Below, in pieces: positions 1-7,131 of a DNA stretch of 59,851 bases. The number at the start of each line of letters is the position of its first letter. Position 1 is the first letter of the stretch. The stretch comes from JAIVJN01 sp036732565. GTDB lineage: Bacteria > Acidobacteriota > Vicinamibacteria > Vicinamibacterales > UBA2999. The notes under the pieces were generated by a model. That model worked only from the letters and a program-made list of their open reading frames with translations. It searched no databases and had not been told where the DNA came from. A program made the position numbers and the translations under genes. The stretch is from assembly GCA_036732565.1 (NCBI GenBank), contig DAINCF010000002.1, positions 1 to 59,851 of the forward strand, written 5' to 3'.

Positions 1-1
1 G

Positions 2-523
2 TTGGAGATGCCCGAAGGCTTCTCCAGCGTCGAGGTGGTACCCTTCGAGCGCCGGCGCGATCCGTCGTTCATCAACCGCGCGGTGATCGTCTGGTGCGAT
101 GACGTCCTCGTCCGGAGTCGATCCGCGCGCCGGGTTCCCTTGACGCCAGAGGATGTCGAGGTCGTTGCCGATCGCGCAGCGGTCCTGCGTCGCTATCGGG
201 ATGCTGGTTGGCGCATCCTCGGGCTGTCATGGCAGCCCGACATCGCCGAGGGGACGCAGTCGCATGCCGGCGCCAAAGCCGTCTTCGCGCGCATGAACGA
301 GCTGCTTGGCCTGGACATGGAGATCGAGTCCTGCCCGCATGCCGCGGGTCCGCCGAGCTGCTGGTGTCGCAAGCCGCTGCCGGGACTCGGCCTCGTGTTG
401 ATCCACCGCCATCGCCTCGACCCGACACGGTGCCTCTACGTCGGCGCCGGCGCGCAGGACCCAGGGTTCGCCAGGCGGCTTGGGTTCCCGTACGCCGAGG
501 CCGACGTCTTTTTCGCGCCGTAG
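2..523 (+). CDS. HAD-IIIA (GmhB/histidinol-phosphatase-like) protein, probably catalytically dead; 5' end may lie outside the window
   Basis: The fold is that of the GmhB/HisB-N phosphatases. A zinc-loop motif is seen at residues 111-124 (Cys111, His113, Cys120, Cys122, then Arg-Lys124-Pro), and a Ser76 region aligns with HAD motif II. Two key acids are missing. At motif I the expected nucleophile Asp is Cys32, although the acid two residues later (Asp34) is kept. At motif IV the usual Gly-Asp is Gly148-Ala149, with Asp153 kept. GmhB needs the nucleophilic Asp, so hydrolysis by the normal route is unlikely; a structural or binding role is inferred. The reading frame opens with TTG at the second base of the window, so the true start could lie upstream. 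At 173 aa it is about the normal length of a single-domain member. Confidence 0.7.
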   Translation: MEMPEGFSSVEVVPFERRRDPSFINRAVIVWCDDVLVRSRSARRVPLTPEDVEVVADRAAVLRRYRDAGWRILGLSWQPDIAEGTQSHAGAKAVFARMNELLGLDMEIESCPHAAGPPSCWCRKPLPGLGLVLIHRHRLDPTRCLYVGAGAQDPGFARRLGFPYAEADVFFAP

Positions 524-852
524 AGGGAGGGCTCGGACGTTCGGTCCGTGGGGTCCGCCTTCAGGGGGACCAGGGCTCACCGGCGAGCCGCGTGGGTGTC
601 GGTCAGCCGCTCGACCGCGGCCTCGAGCGTCGCCACCTCTTGCGCAAGGCCCGTAGTTCATCGGCGATGTTGTCGTTCCCGGTTGTCGCAATCATCAGCG
701 CGTGATGGCCCACCGCTGTGTTGTTGCCGGTTGTGTTCTGTGACCGATCGCTCTCTCGCCCGCCATGCGGTGATCCTCTTTTTGGTACTCCCACCGCACC
801 ACGCGGAGGGAGGCACTCTACTAGAGATCACCGCACGACGAGCGTGAACGGA
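524..852. other. Intergenic region carrying a decayed gene remnant
   Basis: This 329-bp gap lies between the HAD-like gene and the 3' end of the sugar dehydrogenase gene. Apart from the remnant at 577-737 I see no intact gene, RNA or strong terminator. It is entered by convergent transcription from both sides. Confidence 0.5.
577..737 (-). pseudogene. Remnant of a Peptidase_S74/tail-fibre-like repeat protein
   Basis: On the minus strand, reading from 737, the frame gives NTTGNNTAVGHHAL followed by a second TTGNDNIA unit. These are the Asn-Thr-Thr-Gly repeats found ahead of Peptidase_S74 chaperone domains in large secreted or tail-fibre-like proteins. The frame then jumps directly to DELRALR. 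After a one-base frameshift it continues as QEVATLEAAVERLTD and stops at 577-579, which is the usual coiled-coil tail after an S74 domain. Thus the head repeats and the tail are present while the whole catalytic domain between them is gone and the tail is out of frame. I read it as a deletion-derived pseudogene. The match is by motif only. Confidence 0.55.
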
Positions 853-3800
853 TTACGGCACGATGGTCACCTGGCTGAAGGTCGCGGTGGCCGCGACGGC
901 GTTGTTGTGCGAAGTCACGGCGAGGCCCGCGTAGGTCGTGCTCGCCATGCTGATGTTCACACTGCCGACCGTGCTCCACGTCGATCCGTTGGTGGACACG
1001 GATGCGGTGAACGTGTTCCCCGATCGCACGACCCTCACCCAGTACGGCGCTGTCACCAATGGGCCGGCGGTATGCAGGCTCGTGCCGCCGGTCGACGTTC
1101 GGCGTTGGAAGGCCGCGCCGTTGCCCGGCGTGATCACCATCATCACGTGTCGCGCATTCGCCGCCAGGCTCTCGCGGATCATGACGCCCGCCTTGGCCCA
1201 TCCATCAGTGTTCTGCAGCGAGTCCACCCGCGCCACGATGGACGCGCTGCCGCTCACCTGCTGATAGCTGAAGCGAAACGCGTCGCTGCCGTTCCAGATG
1301 TCGGCGCCGCTGCCCCTCAGCGTGACGGTCGCCCCGGACACGGTCGAACTGCCGGCAACGCCAACACTGCCGATGTCGCGCGACGAGAGTGCCGGAGGCG
1401 GCGGTGGCGGTGGCGGACCGCCCACGGTTACGACCACCGAATCCACGACCGCCGTCGCCCGCGTGGTGTTGGCGTGAGACGTAATCGGCAGGCCGATGAG
1501 GACGCCGGCCGGCATCGCGATCGTGGAGGACCCGACCAACGTCCAAGTGGTCCCATTCAGCGAGGAGTAGGCTGTGAACGTGCTCCCCGCGCGCACGAGG
1601 CGTACCCACATGGGCGCCGCCCCCGCTGGTCCAGCGGTGTGCGTACTCTCGGCCCCTGTGGTGGCGCGCCACTGGAACGCCACGCCGTTGCCGGGCGTAA
1701 TGACCACCATCGCGTGTGGCGCGTTGTTCGCGGTCGATTGCCGGATCATCACGCCGGCCTTGGCCCAGACGTTCGTGTTGGTGAGGCTCGCGACGCGGGC
1801 CCGGATCTCACCGTCCCCGTTCAGCGTTTGATAGGTGAAGTTGAAGGCGTCGGCTGCACCCCAGATGTCCTGGCCGCTGCCGTTGATCGTGAACGCCGTA
1901 CCGTTCCAGCTCGCGGCGCCAGGCACGGCCGGAGAGCCGATATCCGCATTGACCCAGCCACTGGGCAAGCCACCGCCACCGGTGCCACCGGAGAACGTCG
2001 CGGTGTACGTCGTGTTGGTGGCCGGCGCCGTGACGTTGTGAGCGGCGGTGCCTCCATCCGACCACGATTGGAACGTGTAGGTCGTCGCTCCCGAGGTCTG
2101 CGGCGAGGGCGCCGAGATCGAGTTGCTCGAACCGACGATCACGGTGCGCGAAATCGGCGCCGCCGTGCTCTGAGCGTTGAAGCCGACCGTCAGGCCGGTC
2201 GGCGACGAGGCGACGGTCAGCGTCACCGTCTGCGGCTGCAGGGTGATGCTCTTGATGTCCGACAGGCCACCGCTGTCGACCGCCTGCAGCCGCAGCTCCA
2301 GCGACGACGGATACTCGTGGTCGGGCGCGACGAACGATCCGCTGGCCCCATTCCAGCTCTGGACGACGTGCTGATGGCAGTCGTTGTTCGGGCAGTGATT
2401 GATGACGAGCGTCCATGTCAGCGACGTGCCGGTCAGGGCACCGTCCTGCGGGTCGGTCGCGGAGCCGGAGAAGTTGATCGTGTCGCCGACCTTCCACGTC
2501 AGGTTCGCGCTCGGGCCGGCAATCGTCGCCACTGGAGCGGCGTTGCCAACACGGATCTCGATCGACTCGTCGTCGCTCGCGTTGGCGTCATCGGTGACGC
2601 GGACACGAACCGTGTAAACCCCGTTGGTCGTGAAGGTGTGCGACGTCGTCGCGCCGGTCGCATCGTTGAACTGGCCGTTGCCATCGAGGTCCCACGCGTA
2701 GGTCAGCGGATCGCCGTCGAGATCGCTCGACGTCGCGGCGCTGAATGCGACGGTGAGCGGTGGATTGCCACTGGTTTGATTCGCGGTCAGCCTCGCCACC
2801 GGGGCGTTGTTCGCGCCGAGGTACGCCACCCGACGAATGGCGCCGCCGTCCAGGTCGATGTAGAAGAGATCGCCGTTCGGTCCGATCTCGAGCCCCACCG
2901 GATTCGCGGCGCGCCCGACGAACATGAGCCGATTGGCGGCGTCTGGTCTGCCATCCGCGCCGGTCCGCACCGCCCAGATGCAGTCGCGACTGTAGTCCGC
3001 GAAGAACAACGCGCCGTTGTAGGAGCCGGGGTACGGTCCGCCACGGTAGAACGCGAGCCCGGCGATCGAGGAGCTCACCGCTGCGGTGGTGTTGGGGGGA
3101 CACACGTCTCCCGAGACGACGTCTGCGTTGTGGTTATAGGTGTAGAACGGATTGACGAGGGTGCCGGCCGCGACCGGATCCACGCCGGAGGCGAGCACGC
3201 CGCTGTAGAGGTTCTCGCAGATCGTATTGTTCAGCGCGTCATAGCCAGGCTGTCGCGCGTTGCCCTCGTAGCAGGGCCAGCCGAAGTTGCGCACACCGGC
3301 GGTCGGGGTGATCACGCTGTTGATCTCTTCCCACGTGCTCCAGCCCACGTCGCCAATCCAGATCTCCGAGGTGCCCGGCCGCACGACCATGCGGAACGGA
3401 TTCCGCAGTCCATACGCCACGACCCGCCGAGCGCGCGCATCGGCGCTGTGCGCCACCGGGTTGTCGGCGAGCGCATCACCGGTCTCGGCATCGACTCTGA
3501 GAATCGTGCCCCCGAGCACGGCTGGTTGATTCGGCCGCCGCAGGCTCTGACTGCGCAGAGCGCCTGCTTGAGAGGTCGTCGCCGATGGCGTCGTGCCGAC
3601 CGGAACGGGGGGGTCGCCGCAGACGTTGGTGGGCACGCCGCCGGTGCCGCCGCCTTGTCCGTAGTCCGCGTAGTTGAAGCTCGCGCCATCGCCACCCGAC
3701 ACGTAGAGCGCGCCATCGCCGCCGAACGCGAGCGCGCCGATCGAGTGGCTCGGGAACTGCTGGCACCAATCCTCGATGAGCGCCTGCTCGGGGCCGGCGC

Positions 3801-4338
3801 TGTTGCCGAAGGCCGTCAGGCGCGACAACCGACCGGTGACCGGACATCCACTGCCCGTCGCCCCGGGAGGATTCGGACAGCCGTCGGACGTGGCTCCCGC
3901 CGTGCCCCACTGCGGAATCGGCGGATCGACGATGCCGTCATTGGGATTGGGGTCGACCCACGCCGACTTCGGCAAGCGATCGAGCGCGTACAGAACGTAG
4001 ACGTACGGCACATCGGGGAAGGAGGGGTGAAGCTCCAGTCCCAGCAGCCCGCGATCCCAGAAGTTGTGCACCTGCGTCCGCAGATCGACGAATACATCCG
4101 GCGTCGTGTCCGTCAGGCTGCTGAAGACCTTCACCAGGCCGCTCTTCTCGGCCACGAACACGCGCCCATCCCGGGCGAACTTGACCGCCGTTGGCTGGGT
4201 CAGTCCGCTGAACGCGATCGTTTCCTGGAAGTTCGACGGCAGGACCGGTTGGGCCTGCGCGGCGAGGGCGTGCGTAAGAACGAGACCGAGCGTAATGGCG
4301 ACAAACTGAGGGCATAATGCCCGCTGGCACTGAAACAC
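853..4338 (-). CDS. Secreted PQQ-type sugar (glucose/sorbosone) dehydrogenase with PKD and tandem lectin-like domains
   Basis: An N-terminal signal peptide ends near AAQAQ. A six-bladed GSDH-family domain (about residues 35-500) follows, with typical strings such as GLLGLELHPSF, GLRNPFRMVVRP, EIWIGDVGWSTWEEIN and NFGWPCYEG. This family oxidises sugars in the periplasm or outside the cell using PQQ. A PKD-like domain follows (about 515-600, DGDPLTYAWDLDG), then an Ig-like stretch, then two copies of a ~180-residue beta-sandwich of the DUF1349/laminin-G style, separated by a polyproline linker. The copies share ADIW/QDIW, WAKAGVMIR and VITPGNG, showing internal duplication. At 1161 aa it is about twice the bare enzyme. 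The start is GTG at 4338, preceded by AAGAGG six bases upstream. A cell-surface, polysaccharide-associated role is inferred; the substrate is unknown. Confidence 0.85.
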   Translation of the reverse strand: MFQCQRALCPQFVAITLGLVLTHALAAQAQPVLPSNFQETIAFSGLTQPTAVKFARDGRVFVAEKSGLVKVFSSLTDTTPDVFVDLRTQVHNFWDRGLLGLELHPSFPDVPYVYVLYALDRLPKSAWVDPNPNDGIVDPPIPQWGTAGATSDGCPNPPGATGSGCPVTGRLSRLTAFGNSAGPEQALIEDWCQQFPSHSIGALAFGGDGALYVSGGDGASFNYADYGQGGGTGGVPTNVCGDPPVPVGTTPSATTSQAGALRSQSLRRPNQPAVLGGTILRVDAETGDALADNPVAHSADARARRVVAYGLRNPFRMVVRPGTSEIWIGDVGWSTWEEINSVITPTAGVRNFGWPCYEGNARQPGYDALNNTICENLYSGVLASGVDPVAAGTLVNPFYTYNHNADVVSGDVCPPNTTAAVSSSIAGLAFYRGGPYPGSYNGALFFADYSRDCIWAVRTGADGRPDAANRLMFVGRAANPVGLEIGPNGDLFYIDLDGGAIRRVAYLGANNAPVARLTANQTSGNPPLTVAFSAATSSDLDGDPLTYAWDLDGNGQFNDATGATTSHTFTTNGVYTVRVRVTDDANASDDESIEIRVGNAAPVATIAGPSANLTWKVGDTINFSGSATDPQDGALTGTSLTWTLVINHCPNNDCHQHVVQSWNGASGSFVAPDHEYPSSLELRLQAVDSGGLSDIKSITLQPQTVTLTVASSPTGLTVGFNAQSTAAPISRTVIVGSSNSISAPSPQTSGATTYTFQSWSDGGTAAHNVTAPATNTTYTATFSGGTGGGGLPSGWVNADIGSPAVPGAASWNGTAFTINGSGQDIWGAADAFNFTYQTLNGDGEIRARVASLTNTNVWAKAGVMIRQSTANNAPHAMVVITPGNGVAFQWRATTGAESTHTAGPAGAAPMWVRLVRAGSTFTAYSSLNGTTWTLVGSSTIAMPAGVLIGLPITSHANTTRATAVVDSVVVTVGGPPPPPPPPALSSRDIGSVGVAGSSTVSGATVTLRGSGADIWNGSDAFRFSYQQVSGSASIVARVDSLQNTDGWAKAGVMIRESLAANARHVMMVITPGNGAAFQRRTSTGGTSLHTAGPLVTAPYWVRVVRSGNTFTASVSTNGSTWSTVGSVNISMASTTYAGLAVTSHNNAVAATATFSQVTIVP

Positions 4339-4570
4339 GGGTGACCTCTTCTCGGGGGTTGAGAAACAGGCCGGTAGCTAACCAGATGACCGGCTCAGCC
4401 GTTGGAGCAAGGGAAATGCCACGCCTGAGCTGCTGAAACTGCTCAGGTTGTTGGGCTCGCTCCACAACCTAGTCGCGGCCCGCCACGCCGAAAGTCTGTC
4501 GAATAGCGCTTCCGCAGCCAGATCGTTGGAGAGGCGGCGATCGATCGCCGAAGGAAGGGCGCCCGCTGGC

Positions 4571-6151
4571 TCACTGCCCTTTGAGGGTTCTCCCGAGCTG
4601 CAGGCCGAAATGCGGCTTGTCGCGGGTGCCGGTCACTTTGATGGCCAACCGAGTGCCGGCGCCGCGCTTGCGCAGCAGCGGATCGAACGGCCTCAGCAGC
4701 AGCGACTTGAAGCCCGTCATCGTCTGCGACGCGTTCGCGCGCAACCGCACCTCGCCCTGGAAATCGAGCGTCTCCTGCTTGAGGTGATACGTCCCCGCCA
4801 TCGCGATGTTCGCGCCGACGGTCGCGAAGGTCAGATTGCGCAGCCGGAGCCGGCCGCGCCCGAGCGTGAACTCCCCTCGCATGTCCGACATCACATCGTC
4901 GATGCTCTCGTCTTCGGGCCGGCCGGAACCACGCCGCGCGAGCTCGTCGATCTTCTCTTGCACGGCGGCACTGGTGAACCGCGAACGCTCGATGTGAAAG
5001 CGGCCGTCGAGCGTCATGCGCTCGATGACGTCGGGCTCGCCAGGTGGGATATCCATGCGCGCGGCGATGGTCAGGCGGCCCACCATCGCCGGCTTTCCGC
5101 CCTTCATCGACAGCCGCAGGACGTCTTCGAGATACGCCGGGTTGCCGTGGATGTCGAGCCGGATGAACCGTCCACGCACGCCCTTGCGGCCCACGATCGC
5201 GCCGCTGGTCACGAACTTCGACTTCGCGAGCGTGGCCTCGACGCGCTCCAGGACGACGTCGCCGTTGGTCCCGTCGACGATCGCCTTGAAGGTGGTCTCC
5301 AGCGGCAGGGCACTACCTTCGAGCGAGGTGATGCGAAAATTCGGTGTCGACGTTCGCCCCGATGTCTGAATGCGCTCCAGCACACCCGAGAACGATCCTT
5401 CCGAGTCCAGCGCGCCGCCGATACCTTTGATGGTGCCGAGATCAGCATCGAAGGTGAACGTGCCATTCACGGGCGTGAGGCCGGGCTCGTCGCCGTGCCA
5501 CGGCCCCAGCGTGCCAACCGCTTCGATCAGGCCGGCGGGCACGGGGTTCGTGAGCGTGGCTTCGAACGGCATCGGCTTGGAGAACTCCAAGTTGACCAAC
5601 CTGATTCGATGCAGCAGGAACTCACGCGGCGGCTTCTCCTCGCGCTTCGGCATGATGGTCAGCTTCGCGTCCTCGCTGAGGACCTCTTCGACGAACGCGT
5701 CGGGGATGCCGATGCCGCGTGCGGAGGGTTCTTCCACGTTCGACGCGCCCCTACCCATGGCATCGCCACGCTGCGGGGGGATCACAATCTCCAGACCAAC
5801 AAGGTGAATGCGATCGATGTGGCTCCGGCGCAAGCGCCAGAGGCTCGTCTCCATGGTCATCGACTGGATGGTGATGAGCGGCGGGATGTCGGTACGGCCA
5901 CGATGACGGAGCGAGACCCCAGTCACGTGCACGGCGAGCTTCGGCAGCACACGCACGTTCATCTCGCGAATGTCGACATCGCTGCCGAAGCGCTCGCTGA
6001 GCAGCCTGATGGTCGCCGGCCGGAGGCGCGCGCGAATGATGTCGTCGACGAAGTAGTTCAGGACGAGACCGCCAAGGACGAGCAGGACGGACAGGACGGC
6101 AATGGTCGTCAGCAACCAGTGTTGTCGAAGCCTCGTTCCGATGTGTGGCAT
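4571..6151 (-). CDS. AsmA-like (DUF748/AsmA family) membrane-anchored protein
   Basis: One N-terminal transmembrane helix (about residues 10-32, LLTTIAVLSVLLVLGGLVL) is followed by a long beta-rich periplasmic region. This is the architecture of AsmA-family proteins, which are thought to act in envelope lipid transport or outer-membrane assembly. The region just after the helix (RLLSERFGSDVDIREMNVRV) matches the usual AsmA start pattern, and the C-terminus carries the AsmA-like pattern of alternating short strands. I chose the ATG at 6151 because GGAGG lies nine bases upstream; the frame is open about 29 codons further. The product is about 526 aa. It is divergent from the methyltransferase gene at 6250, so the ~98 bp between them should hold both promoters. 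Confidence 0.7.
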   Translation of the reverse strand: MPHIGTRLRQHWLLTTIAVLSVLLVLGGLVLNYFVDDIIRARLRPATIRLLSERFGSDVDIREMNVRVLPKLAVHVTGVSLRHRGRTDIPPLITIQSMTMETSLWRLRRSHIDRIHLVGLEIVIPPQRGDAMGRGASNVEEPSARGIGIPDAFVEEVLSEDAKLTIMPKREEKPPREFLLHRIRLVNLEFSKPMPFEATLTNPVPAGLIEAVGTLGPWHGDEPGLTPVNGTFTFDADLGTIKGIGGALDSEGSFSGVLERIQTSGRTSTPNFRITSLEGSALPLETTFKAIVDGTNGDVVLERVEATLAKSKFVTSGAIVGRKGVRGRFIRLDIHGNPAYLEDVLRLSMKGGKPAMVGRLTIAARMDIPPGEPDVIERMTLDGRFHIERSRFTSAAVQEKIDELARRGSGRPEDESIDDVMSDMRGEFTLGRGRLRLRNLTFATVGANIAMAGTYHLKQETLDFQGEVRLRANASQTMTGFKSLLLRPFDPLLRKRGAGTRLAIKVTGTRDKPHFGLQLGRTLKGQ

Positions 6152-6249
6152 CCTCTGCGCCCTCCGGCGAACCGTTTGAACTGGATCGCAAGCATCATGC
6201 CCCAGTATTTCCTTGCCCCGCTCCCCGGGGCGGGACATCTTTACGAAGA

Positions 6250-7020
6250 ATGTCCGAGCGGCAGGCGACGTGGCCAGAAGGGCTCGAACAGTGGCTCGCG
6301 GTCCTGGAATCGCGCCATCTGGCGGACATGCGGTTCAGCGACGTGTCCCGCGCGCTGCGTGCGCTCTCGTCCACTTACGTGGAGCGTCGCGAGCGGCTCG
6401 CCGACAAAGGAGCGCTCGACAGCCCCGGTAAACGCGCGGCGTTCGCCTTGTTCTACGCGCCGCTGCACCTGCTGCTGGTCCGCGCCATCGTCGACGCGCT
6501 CGCCGGCGCGCGCGACGCGCGCCAGATTCTGGATCTTGGCTGCGGCACCGGGGCCGCCGGCACCGGCTGGGCGACGACGTGCGCGGGGACGTCGCGGGTG
6601 GTCGGCCTCGATCGCCATCCGTGGACGCTTGCCGAAGCCACGTTGACCTATCGCGCGTTTGCGCTCGACGGAGAGGCACGGCGTGCGGACATCACCCGCG
6701 CTCGCGTACCGCGGGGCACGGATGCCATCGTCGCCGCCTTCGTCGCCAACGAGCTCGCCGCGGAGCCACGCGGCGCCCTTCTTCGGCAGCTGCTGACGTC
6801 GGCTCGCGCCGGCATGCGCGTGCTGATCGTCGAGCCGCTTGCGACACGCGTTACTCCCTGGTGGCCCGAATGGGTCGGTGCGTTCGAAGCCGCCGGTGGC
6901 CGGGCGGACGAGTGGCACGTGCCCGTCGTACTGCCCGACCTCGTCGCCCGACTCGATCGCGCGGCGGGCCTCAGACACGCTGAGCTCACTGGCCGGAGCC
7001 TCTGGCTCTCGCTCGCCTGA
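6250..7020 (+). CDS. Class I SAM-dependent methyltransferase, possibly Rsm22-like
   Basis: The SAM-binding glycine motif is clear at ILDLGCGTGAAGTGWA, followed by an acidic residue at the end of strand 2 (VVGLDRHP). The VAAFVANELA string in the middle and an N-terminal helical part with RALRALSSTYVERRERL recall the Rsm22 family of ribosome-associated methyltransferases, but I cannot be sure of the subfamily or substrate. The length is 256 aa. The ATG at 6250 is the first start after the divergent AsmA gene. A run of degenerate heptamer repeats starts directly at its stop codon. Confidence 0.6.
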   Translation: MSERQATWPEGLEQWLAVLESRHLADMRFSDVSRALRALSSTYVERRERLADKGALDSPGKRAAFALFYAPLHLLLVRAIVDALAGARDARQILDLGCGTGAAGTGWATTCAGTSRVVGLDRHPWTLAEATLTYRAFALDGEARRADITRARVPRGTDAIVAAFVANELAAEPRGALLRQLLTSARAGMRVLIVEPLATRVTPWWPEWVGAFEAAGGRADEWHVPVVLPDLVARLDRAAGLRHAELTGRSLWLSLA

Positions 7021-7101
7021 GACTCGAGACTCGAGACTCGAGGCCTGAGGCTCGAGACTCAAGGCCTGGGGCTTGAGGCTTGAGGCTTGAGGCTTGAGGG
7101 G
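7021..7101. repeat. Degenerate heptamer repeat array (GGCTTGA / ACTCGAG type), copy 1
   Basis: From the base after the methyltransferase stop codon the sequence is built of short units such as GACTCGA, GGCCTGA and GGCTTGA, the last being repeated four times in a row at the right end. Related arrays occur at 12719-12845 and 34375-34414. The array ends about 30 bp before the chosen ligase D start. Confidence 0.85.
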
Positions 7102-7131
7102 TTGGGTGCAAGGCGATGTAGGCTCTATTTC

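Noticed and set aside
718..4317. A 1199-codon open frame on the plus strand opposite the sugar dehydrogenase
   Set aside because: It is Arg/Gly/His-rich, matches no family and mirrors the codon pattern of the real gene on the other strand; GC-rich DNA gives such antisense frames throughout the window.
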